From NCBI GenBank assembly GCA_946481735.1, contig CAMLOU010000171.1, positions 1 to 7,496 of the forward strand: DNA of 7,496 nt, read 5' to 3'. The notes under the pieces were generated by a model. It searched no databases. It was given only the letters and a program-made list of their open reading frames with translations, and had not been told where the DNA came from. Shown piece by piece: positions 1-5,435 of the stretch. Made by a program: the position numbers and the translations under genes. Origin of the DNA: an uncultured Cellvibrio sp. (GTDB taxonomy: Bacteria > Pseudomonadota > Gammaproteobacteria > Pseudomonadales > Cellvibrionaceae). How positions within the stretch are numbered: position 1 is the stretch's first letter; each line of letters begins with the position of its first letter.

Positions 1-1
1 G

Positions 2-208
2 ATCGAACTTCTACACAATGAGTTGGCTCATGTAAAGGTGCCGGTAAAAATCATTAATGTGTCGTTGGACAAAGATATCCGCTGGGCACTCCTCGCAGCG
101 GGACCTTTCAAAAATCGTGAAGACGTGCAATTGGCTACGGCTAAATTGCGTGAAAATTATGGTTATTCCTGGTCGCTTGATGTCATTGCCTGGCCGGAAG
201 AAAAGTAA
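2..208 (+). CDS. C-terminal fragment of a probable SPOR-domain protein (5' end outside window)
   Basis: The reading frame is open from the first bases of the window to a TAA at 206-208, so this is the last 68 codons of a longer gene. An internal TTG at 23 is an unlikely start because the frame continues upstream with no stop. The visible part has a short beta-type stretch (VKVPVKIINV), then WALLAAGPFKNREDVQLATAKL and a final beta-like segment. The pattern hydrophobic strand, GPF, a charged pair, then an amphipathic helix rich in A, L and K, resembles the end of SPOR domains, which bind denuded peptidoglycan and are common at the C-terminus of cell-envelope and division proteins. The assignment rests on pattern only; the N-terminal domains that would define the protein are missing. 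The gene converges on the next one with only 6 bp between stop codons, and no terminator hairpin was seen there. Confidence 0.55.
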   Translation: MELLHNELAHVKVPVKIINVSLDKDIRWALLAAGPFKNREDVQLATAKLRENYGYSWSLDVIAWPEEK

Positions 209-214
209 GTTGGG

Positions 215-493
215 TTAGCAGAAGCGGCCTCTCAATGGGTGTGCATGCTGCCAGCCAGCCATACCTTGTGAAGCTACAAAATGAATTTTGATTTGCGCCA
301 TGCCGATACTGCAAAAATAAATCCTTACGCTGGCTTGGTCGCGCTCACTGGTGACATACCAGAGTGCATCGCCGGATGCCATGCCCCAGGACGATACCTG
401 GTAAACCCACAGATCGGCCATTCCCGGATCATCCACCAATGCGACGCGGATGTCGGCATCACCTTGAAGATAGGTTTGGTAGACACGTGCCAT
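215..493 (-). CDS. DUF6150-type small repeat protein
   Basis: This 92-residue protein starts at ATG 493-491, with a strong AAGGAA Shine-Dalgarno (506-501) 7 nt upstream, and ends at TAA 217-215. It has no signal peptide or membrane segment. It consists almost entirely of imperfect repeats of about 13 residues: a small residue, x, Ala, often D/Q/S, then alternating hydrophobics ending in S or V. Repeat alanines fall near residues 13, 26, 39, 54, 66 and 79, and GMA occurs four times (24, 37, 64, 77). The blocks VSSWGMASGDALWY and VRIYFCS are what I remember of the DUF6150 family. As I recall, that family was later linked to predicted and solved deeply knotted (7_1) structures; this is from memory. 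Biochemical role is unknown. It is divergent from the gene at 567 and convergent with the SPOR-type gene. Confidence 0.75.
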   Translation of the reverse strand: MARVYQTYLQGDADIRVALVDDPGMADLWVYQVSSWGMASGDALWYVTSERDQASVRIYFCSIGMAQIKIHFVASQGMAGWQHAHPLRGRFC

Positions 494-566
494 CGTGCTT
501 TTCCTTACTGTTTATTGATGGTGAAAGTGTAGATGATTAATCGCCGCAACATTAAAGGAATTTATT
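494..566. promoter_or_regulatory. Divergent intergenic region between the DUF6150-type gene and the 108-aa ORF
   Basis: These 73 bp separate two divergent starts, so promoters for both should lie here or within the opposite gene. Both genes have good Shine-Dalgarno sites in it: AAGGAA (506-501, minus) and AAAGGA (554-559, plus). A possible plus-strand promoter is TTACTG (505-510), 17 bp, TGTAGA (528-533), but the match is poor. No convincing minus-strand promoter or operator palindrome was found. Confidence 0.4.
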
Positions 567-893
567 ATGTTTCGCTTATGGTTGCGTGGACATCGCCATA
601 AACTCGCCTTACTGAAAACGAATGAGCAACGTAGTTATCAATTGGCGCTGCATTATGGCGACGAACAAAATCGGCGTGCTGAGAGTCTTGGCTGCTGGGA
701 TGTCAGCCGGGAGGCGCCTCGATTGACACAGCAGGGGATTACTATCCCGCTGGATACTCGGGAACAAACTATCCTGTCTTATGAGGTATCTCCTGTTGTT
801 CGTGCCATTATTAATGGCCAAGGTGCACCCATGATTCATTCACGTAGCGAAGCAACGCCGGGCAAAAAGAGCAACCCGGAGAATACCGGGTAG
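567..893 (+). CDS. Unrecognised 108-residue hypothetical protein
   Basis: I do not recognise this protein. Support that it is real: ATG with AAAGGA (554-559) 7 nt upstream, a sizeable intergenic region before it, no better ORF on the opposite strand, and ordinary codon use. The N-terminus is strongly basic (MFRLWLRGHRHKLALLK). The middle (residues 18-80) mixes polar and hydrophobic residues and could form a small alpha/beta fold. The last 20 or so residues are polar, low in hydrophobics and probably disordered. One cysteine (residue 43) is present; there is no signal peptide or membrane segment. The final codons and the TAG stop lie inside the hairpin that terminates the convergent operon, so the disordered tail may reflect that constraint. 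It could be a lineage-restricted gene; a non-coding alternative is less likely but not excluded. Confidence 0.5.
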   Translation: MFRLWLRGHRHKLALLKTNEQRSYQLALHYGDEQNRRAESLGCWDVSREAPRLTQQGITIPLDTREQTILSYEVSPVVRAIINGQGAPMIHSRSEATPGKKSNPENTG

Positions 894-894
894 C
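864..894 (-). terminator. Intrinsic terminator of the MDR-OYE operon
   Basis: Read on the minus strand, the arm GCTACCCGG (894-886), loop TATTCT (885-880) and arm CCGGGTTGC (879-871) form a 9-bp stem with one mismatch. It is followed immediately by TCTTTTT (870-864). It begins 7 bp after the old yellow enzyme stop (904-902). The plus strand lacks a T-run after the stem, so the signal is directional. It overlaps the 3' end of the convergent gene at 567-893. Confidence 0.75.
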
Positions 895-901
895 GTCACT
901 G

Positions 902-1993
902 CTAGGCAGTATGCGCCGGATAATCGGTATACCCCCGACTATCCCCACCAAACAACAATTCACCCTCGAAATTCGCCAGCGGAAGATTGTATTGAAGACG
1001 CGCAACCAGATCGGGATTGGCGACAAAAAGACGGCCAAACGCAATCAGGTCGGCGTAGCCATTGGCCAGCATTTTTTCGGCGCGGTGTTTATCGAATTTC
1101 CCGGCTACCATAATTTTTCCGTTAAAACGCTTGCGCAATGCCTGACGAAAATCTTCAGGCACGGTCGGTGCATCGTCCCAATCCGCTTCCGCCAGATGAA
1201 TATAAGCGAGTTGTTGCTGGTTTAAAAAATCCGCAGCAGCCAGCATGGTGTCGAGAATTTCAGGGCAGGCCATGCCGCGTGCGGTAATAAAGGGCGCGAG
1301 CCGAATGCCGGTGCGGCCAGCGCCAATTTCTGTTGCAACGGCGGTGACGACTTCAGTTAAAAAGCGCAGGCGATTTTGTTGACTGCCGCCATACTGGTCT
1401 GTGCGTTGGTTGGATGTAGTGCGCAGAAACTGGTCGATCAAATAACCATTGGCGCCATGAATTTCCACGCCGTCAAAACCGGCCCGTATCGCGTTGGCAG
1501 CAGCCCGACGATAATCGTCAACAATCTTTTTTATCTCATGGGTTTCAAGGGCGCGGGGTACCGGGCAAGCGACTTTTTTACCGCGTTTTTCCTGTTCATC
1601 GTAAATCCATACCTGGCCATCAAAGGCAATGGCCGAGGGAGCTACGGGTAGCTCCCCCTGATGAAACGACGGATGAGACATCCGCCCAACGTGCCACAAC
1701 TGTGAAAAGATTTTTCCGCCCGCGTTATGGACAGCTGAAGTGACTTTTTGCCAGCCGTTCACCTGTGCGTCCGAATAGATACCCGGCGTAAACGAATAAC
1801 CTTTGCCTTGAGGTGATATCTGCGTAGCTTCAGTAATAATCAATCCGGCTGTGGCGCGTTGTGCGTAATAAGTCGCCATTAAATCCGTAGGGATATCGCC
1901 CGGCTGTGCTGAGCGGCAACGGGTCATCGGCGCCATGACCACGCGGTTACTGAGCTGATGACGACCAACAGAAACAGGTGTAAATAAAGTCAT
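902..1993 (-). CDS. Old yellow enzyme family alkene reductase (NemA-like)
   Basis: This is a 363-residue FMN-dependent TIM-barrel ene-reductase, expected to be cytosolic. The family reduces activated C=C bonds (N-ethylmaleimide, enones, quinones) and some nitro compounds with NAD(P)H. Motifs in order: APMTRCR at 21-27 (flavin-contacting Thr24), EATQISPQGKGY at 55-66, QLWHVGR at 98-104, the substrate-anion pair and proton donor in HGANGY (His179, Asn182, Tyr184), RTDQYGGS at 197-204, and the phosphate-binding AFGR..VANPDLV region at 318-330, ending in GYTDYP. Length matches E. coli NemA (about 365). The start is ATG 1993-1991, with GAGG 9 nt upstream; the frame is open further up to 2068, but that extension overlaps the preceding gene and has no family similarity. 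It is the second gene of an operon, 31 bp after the MDR gene, and ends just before an intrinsic terminator. The physiological substrate cannot be read from sequence. Confidence 0.95.
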   Translation of the reverse strand: MTLFTPVSVGRHQLSNRVVMAPMTRCRSAQPGDIPTDLMATYYAQRATAGLIITEATQISPQGKGYSFTPGIYSDAQVNGWQKVTSAVHNAGGKIFSQLWHVGRMSHPSFHQGELPVAPSAIAFDGQVWIYDEQEKRGKKVACPVPRALETHEIKKIVDDYRRAAANAIRAGFDGVEIHGANGYLIDQFLRTTSNQRTDQYGGSQQNRLRFLTEVVTAVATEIGAGRTGIRLAPFITARGMACPEILDTMLAAADFLNQQQLAYIHLAEADWDDAPTVPEDFRQALRKRFNGKIMVAGKFDKHRAEKMLANGYADLIAFGRLFVANPDLVARLQYNLPLANFEGELLFGGDSRGYTDYPAHTA

Positions 1994-2024
1994 TGTGCAA
2001 AACCTCGAAAGACGTTGATGGATA

Positions 2025-3038
2025 TTATTGCCAATGTTCAAGTACCACTTTGCCAATGGTGCGGCCACTTTCTAATTGCGCATGCGCCTTGCGAAGATTG
2101 TCCGCATTGATCGGGGTGATAACCTTGGTGACTGTGGTTTTAATTTTTCCAGCGTCAATCAATTCACTCAGCTCGTTAAGTAGATGGTGTTGCTCAATCA
2201 TGTCTGTGGTTTGATACATGGAACGGGTAAACATAAACTCCCACACAAAACTGGCCGACTTGCCCTGCAATTGCGTGAGGTTTACCGGATGTTTGGTTTC
2301 AACGATAGAACAGATGGTGCCCTGGGGTTTAATTAATTCACATAAGCTCGGCCAATGCTGTTCGGTATTGTTTAAACAAAAAATGTAATCCACATGGTGA
2401 TGCCCGGCGGCTCTCACGCTGTTAACCAGGTCAGTGTGATCCACAACCTGATCGGCACCCAGCGACAAACACCACTCGCGGGTTTCAGTGCGCGAAGCGG
2501 TGGCGATTACTCTGGTGCTAGTCAGTTGTTTGGCAAGCTGAATCGCTATGGAACCGACACCGCCCGCACCACCGATAATCAGCAGCGTCTTTTCAGTATT
2601 GTTATGACGGGATATACGAAGGCGGTCAAACAACCCCTCCCAGGCAGTGATCGCGGTCAGCGGCAAAGCGGCGGCTTCAGCATCGGACAGGCTCGCCGGT
2701 GTACGGCCGACAATCCGCTCATCTACCAACTGATATTCACTGTTGCTGCCAGGCCGCGTGATATCGCCAGCGTAATACACCCGGTCGCCAGGCTTGAATA
2801 AACTCACCTCGGGCCCTACGGCTTCCACCACCCCGGCGGCGTCCCATCCCAGCACGCGCGGCTGGCTCTCGGTTTTGTCCTTGGGTGCGCGGACCTTGGT
2901 GTCCACCGGATTGACTGACACCGCCTGCACGGCTACTCGTAAATCCCGCCCTTGGGGATCCGGTTTTTCAAGCTCAACATTAAGCAATGATTGAGGGTTA
3001 TCGATAGGTAGATAGGCTGTTAATGCGACGGCTTTCAT
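2025..3038 (-). CDS. MDR-superfamily NADPH:quinone oxidoreductase-like protein ("zinc-binding ADH family")
   Basis: This 337-residue protein is a medium-chain dehydrogenase/reductase. The N-terminal GroES-like domain has SVNPVDTKVR (41-50), GWDAAGVV (64-71) and KPGDRVYYAGD (82-92). The Rossmann domain has the dinucleotide motif IIGGAGGVGS (154-163), then IATASR and LGADQVVDH (193-201). Near the C-terminus WEFMFTRSMYQT (266-277) and DAGKIKTT (295-302) are typical of the subfamily annotated as zinc-binding alcohol dehydrogenase family protein. Despite that name, the cysteine cluster for structural zinc is absent, so it is probably a zinc-independent NADPH-dependent quinone or enone reductase. 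The start is ATG 3038-3036, with AAGGAAG (3050-3044) 5 nt upstream; upstream in-frame codons run into the divergent promoter and are unlikely to be translated. It is the first gene of a two-gene operon with the old yellow enzyme and is transcribed away from the LysR gene. Confidence 0.93.
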   Translation of the reverse strand: MKAVALTAYLPIDNPQSLLNVELEKPDPQGRDLRVAVQAVSVNPVDTKVRAPKDKTESQPRVLGWDAAGVVEAVGPEVSLFKPGDRVYYAGDITRPGSNSEYQLVDERIVGRTPASLSDAEAAALPLTAITAWEGLFDRLRISRHNNTEKTLLIIGGAGGVGSIAIQLAKQLTSTRVIATASRTETREWCLSLGADQVVDHTDLVNSVRAAGHHHVDYIFCLNNTEQHWPSLCELIKPQGTICSIVETKHPVNLTQLQGKSASFVWEFMFTRSMYQTTDMIEQHHLLNELSELIDAGKIKTTVTKVITPINADNLRKAHAQLESGRTIGKVVLEHWQ

Positions 3039-3158
3039 AGTGGCTTCCTTTTTCAGCGTATTGGTTTGGATAGGGCTAATGCTAAACCCACGGCGTACAA
3101 TTGATAATTGCCATTTTTGTTGCAACACTATCAAATAATTTTTGATAGTGAGGCGTCC
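3039..3158. promoter_or_regulatory. Divergent control region of the MDR-OYE operon and the LysR gene
   Basis: These 120 bp lie between the two divergent starts and are AT-rich on the LysR side. They hold the operator candidate described separately and a smaller inverted repeat, CAATT-GAT-AATTG (3098-3110). Several weak -35-like words (TTGATA, TTGCCA, TTGCAA) occur between 3101 and 3125, but none pairs with a convincing -10 at normal spacing on either strand, so I do not assign exact promoters. A weak or activator-dependent promoter would fit LysR control. Confidence 0.6.
3126..3150. promoter_or_regulatory. Perfect 10-bp inverted repeat, candidate LysR operator
   Basis: CACTATCAAA (3126-3135), spacer TAATT and TTTGATAGTG (3141-3150) form a perfect dyad centred at 3138. 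It ends 8 bp before the LysR ATG and lies about 88 bp upstream of the MDR ATG, positions that suit autorepression of lysR and activation of the operon. The symmetric T/A pair is spaced T-N13-A (3131 and 3145), not the classical LysR T-N11-A, so binding by this LysR protein is inferred from position and symmetry. A bare RNA hairpin in the lysR leader is the alternative reading. Confidence 0.6.
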
Positions 3159-4055
3159 ATGACCGGAAAATACTCCTTACAGGATCTCGACCTGGTATTG
3201 CGGGTGGCGGAGAACGGCAACATGAGTGAGGTTGCCCGCCAGTTAAACATCACCAATGCGGCGGTATCGGCGGCCATCAAACGCCTGGAGGCCAGCCTGA
3301 ATGTCAGCCTGTTTGAGCGGACGACGCGCAGCGTGCGGCTCAGCCCGGCGGGCCAGGCGTTTCTGCCCCATGTTCAACAGGCTTTAGGCGCCCTTGATAG
3401 CGCGGAAGCGGAGCTGCGCAACATGCAGACCCTGATTGCCGGTGAAATCCGCATGGGTTTACCTTCCGACTTCGGGCGCAACCTGATGTTGCCTTGGCTC
3501 GATACATTTCAACAGCAGCACCCGGCGGTCACCATCAAGCTGTATTTTTCTGACTTTATGCAGGATTTGTATCGTGAAGGTCTGGATGTGGTGATCCGCT
3601 ATGGCGAGTTGAAAGATTCGGGACTGGTCGCCAGGAAATTGTGCAGCAATCGCCGGATCCTTGTGGCTGCCCCTGGTTACCTGGCACAACATCCACCACT
3701 CACCTCACTTGATGATCTGTTGCAGCACAATTGCATCGTGTTTTATCGCAACGACCGGCCTTATACCAAATGGGGTTTTCATCAGGATGACAAGTGGGTT
3801 GAGGTAGATGTAAGCGGCGACCGCAGTGCCGACGATGGCGATGTGGTGAAGCGTTGGGGCGTAGCGGGGCGGGGCATTATCTATAAATCGCGGCTGGATG
3901 TGCTGCGCGAATTGCAATCCGGTGAATTGGTTGAAGTGTTGCAGAGGCGGTATATCGGCCAGGCTGCCGATATCTTTGCGGTCTTTAAAGAACGACGTTA
4001 TCAACCCTACCGCTTGACCGCCTTGCTGAATTATCTCGCGCAGGTCATGGCATAA
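3159..4055 (+). CDS. LysR-family transcriptional regulator
   Basis: This 298-residue protein has the standard LysR layout. An N-terminal winged helix-turn-helix spans about residues 6-65 (VARQLNITNAAVSAAIKRLE, then LFERTTRSVRLSPAG), followed by a linker helix to about 90. A periplasmic-binding-protein-like effector domain covers about 95-297, with LPSDFGRNLMLPWL, GLDVVIRYGEL and GRGIIYKSR. The pattern is closest to the CrgA-like subgroup as I remember it. The start is ATG 3159, with GAGG (3150-3153) 5 nt upstream, placing the HTH at the usual distance; a TTG at 3108 would add 17 residues across the operator and is rejected. It is divergent from the MDR-OYE operon and probably controls it, responding to an electrophile, quinone or related small molecule. 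The effector cannot be predicted. The SIR2-like gene follows 34 bp downstream on the same strand and could be co-transcribed. Confidence 0.93.
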   Translation: MTGKYSLQDLDLVLRVAENGNMSEVARQLNITNAAVSAAIKRLEASLNVSLFERTTRSVRLSPAGQAFLPHVQQALGALDSAEAELRNMQTLIAGEIRMGLPSDFGRNLMLPWLDTFQQQHPAVTIKLYFSDFMQDLYREGLDVVIRYGELKDSGLVARKLCSNRRILVAAPGYLAQHPPLTSLDDLLQHNCIVFYRNDRPYTKWGFHQDDKWVEVDVSGDRSADDGDVVKRWGVAGRGIIYKSRLDVLRELQSGELVEVLQRRYIGQAADIFAVFKERRYQPYRLTALLNYLAQVMA

Positions 4056-4089
4056 TGCCGCCACATCAACCAGACAGACGATAAAAACT

Positions 4090-5310
4090 ATGCAGGCATT
4101 ATTTCTTGGCGCAGGGGCGTCATTCGATTGTGGCTTACCATTAACCTGGGAACTCACCGCCGAAATCCGGCGCTGGCTCACACCGGAACGGCTGGCAGCG
4201 TATAACGCTGGCTGGGAAGCGCAGGGCGCGCATTGGAACGACGCTGTGATTGCGCAGATGAATGAATGGATAGCCGATGAGGATCGCCATTACGAGCAGA
4301 TTCTCGAAGCCCTGGCCCGCAAAAGCCAAACCGCCGAATACGATTTTTTACAACGTGATTATCGGCAGGCGTACGTTTTTTTTGCGCAAACGGTGTATGC
4401 CTTTCTATTGGAGCGCCAGGCAAAAAATTTTCGTTTTGCCTCGGTGGTATTAAAAGATTATGAAGGGCTAAAAAGTTTGTTGGAACTCAATCGGCCACTG
4501 TGGATTTTTTCCACCAACCAGGATGTGGTGGTGGAATTATTGGCAGCGCAGTGGAAGATTCCGTTGAAGAGTGGCCTGCAACATACGCAAACGCTCACGA
4601 TGGGTGATGGCGCGTCCACGCGCACAATAACCTTTGAAAGCCAGTCCAACCATCCAGAACACACACCGGATTTTTTTGCCGACGGTGAATACGGCATTAA
4701 TCTGGTAAAACTCCACGGCGGGCTGGACAGTTTTTTTACCGACGACGGGCGCCAGCGCTTAAAAGTAAAGCCCGATCCACAGCATCTGGATGATTACCTT
4801 GCCGATCTGGTATTTATCAATCAGGTTAATCAAGCGCTTACGATCAAGCAGGATGGCCTGGTGACCAACCGCAGTTTGTATCAGGATGCCGAGGGAAAAT
4901 TACACGCACTGGAGCGCAGCCTGGTGGCCGGTTATCAACATCTGCAAGACAATATGCCGCAATTCAGTCCCGCGCCGTATTCGTTGATGCAGCAGGTATT
5001 GGCGGAGGTGGAAGAACTGATTGTGATCGGTAGCCGCCTGGAAATTCCGGCGATCAACAGGATGCTGGCCGACTGGTTGCGTGATGACAATCATCGGTTG
5101 ATGATTGTTGATCCTGCCCAGCGTCACTTGCCTAAGGTATTGCAGGACAGCGCGGGCAATATTCGCCCGGTACGCCAGGGTGCGACGGAATTTTTTCTGT
5201 CATTGAATCGCCATAAAAATGTGTACATGTCGCTGCTGCATAATTTGCAACGGAATATGCGTCGCAAAGTCCGTATGAAGCTGCTGAACTCGTTAACCGC
5301 GCGGCAATAG
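4090..5310 (+). CDS. Stand-alone SIR2-like protein, candidate NAD-consuming enzyme
   Basis: This 406-residue protein has the SIR2-fold NAD-site motifs in order: an N-terminal glycine-rich loop at its very start (LFLGAGASFDCGLP, residues 4-17), FSTNQD (140-145, Asn143 and Asp145 matching the TxNxD motif), LVKLHGG (205-211, His209 in the catalytic position) and VIGSRLEIPAINRML (312-326), like the late SIR2 loop. A helical insert of roughly 100 residues lies between the first two motifs, and the C-terminus is basic (386-406). Only one cysteine (Cys14) is present, so the four-Cys zinc module of deacetylase sirtuins is absent. This places it with the bacterial SIR2-like group, several of which are NAD hydrolases in antiphage systems (ThsA, DSR, SIR2-HerA, SIR2-Argonaute). 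Here there is no second domain and no partner gene, so a defence role is inference. No clear Shine-Dalgarno precedes the ATG, which suggests weak or coupled translation after lysR, 34 bp upstream. Confidence 0.8.
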   Translation: MQALFLGAGASFDCGLPLTWELTAEIRRWLTPERLAAYNAGWEAQGAHWNDAVIAQMNEWIADEDRHYEQILEALARKSQTAEYDFLQRDYRQAYVFFAQTVYAFLLERQAKNFRFASVVLKDYEGLKSLLELNRPLWIFSTNQDVVVELLAAQWKIPLKSGLQHTQTLTMGDGASTRTITFESQSNHPEHTPDFFADGEYGINLVKLHGGLDSFFTDDGRQRLKVKPDPQHLDDYLADLVFINQVNQALTIKQDGLVTNRSLYQDAEGKLHALERSLVAGYQHLQDNMPQFSPAPYSLMQQVLAEVEELIVIGSRLEIPAINRMLADWLRDDNHRLMIVDPAQRHLPKVLQDSAGNIRPVRQGATEFFLSLNRHKNVYMSLLHNLQRNMRRKVRMKLLNSLTARQ

Positions 5311-5313
5311 TCG

Positions 5314-5342
5314 CCGGTTTAACACTTCTTTGCATAAACCGG
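5314..5342 (+). terminator. Possible hairpin after the SIR2-like gene (weak)
   Basis: CCGGTTT (5314-5320) and AAACCGG (5336-5342) can form a perfect 7-bp stem with a 15-nt loop, starting 3 bp after the SIR2-like stop. It is not followed by a T-run, so it does not look like a strong intrinsic terminator; a Rho-dependent end or mRNA-stabilising hairpin is possible. AACAC (5321-5325) can also pair with GTGTT (5342-5346), offering an alternative fold. Confidence 0.3.
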
Positions 5343-5353
5343 TGTTACATAAC

Positions 5354-5381
5354 TTGTGTTTGTTTCTCTAACGCTTAAGAT
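5354..5381 (+). promoter_or_regulatory. Candidate sigma70-like promoter for the DsbD-like gene
   Basis: TTGTGT (5354-5359), a 16-bp spacer and TAAGAT (5376-5381) give three and four matches to the -35 and -10 consensus. Transcription would begin near 5388, leaving a leader of about 50 nt before the ATG at 5436. The match is modest and the rest of the 125-bp gap (5311-5435) shows nothing clearer. Confidence 0.3.
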
Positions 5382-5435
5382 CGAGTAGCGCAGTCGCAGC
5401 TGTTTGTTTCCCTGCTTTACATTCCAAAATGCATA

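Noticed and set aside
281..532. 83-codon plus-strand ORF
   Set aside because: It lies almost entirely antisense to the DUF6150-type gene, which has family-like repeats and a strong Shine-Dalgarno; the plus frame has neither.
1376..1651. 91-codon plus-strand ORF with a lipoprotein-like start
   Set aside because: It is antisense to the middle of the old yellow enzyme gene, whose motifs are complete; the hydrophobic start is a chance reading of the opposite strand.
1994..2068. N-terminal extension of the old yellow enzyme
   Set aside because: The extra 25 residues overlap the MDR stop region and match no family member; the GAGG-preceded ATG at 1993 gives the normal length.
2394..2801. 135-codon plus-strand ORF
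   Set aside because: It is antisense to the Rossmann domain of the MDR protein and shows no recognisable domain or ribosome site.
3039..3134. N-terminal extension of the MDR protein
   Set aside because: It would be translated from within the divergent control region; ATG 3038 has a strong Shine-Dalgarno and begins exactly where the family begins.
3705..4181. 158-codon minus-strand ORF
   Set aside because: It is antisense across the end of lysR and the start of the SIR2-like gene, both supported by motifs in their own frames.
4090..5310. Canonical sirtuin protein deacetylase
   Set aside because: The protein has a single cysteine, so the four-cysteine zinc module is missing, and the motifs fit the bacterial SIR2-like group better.
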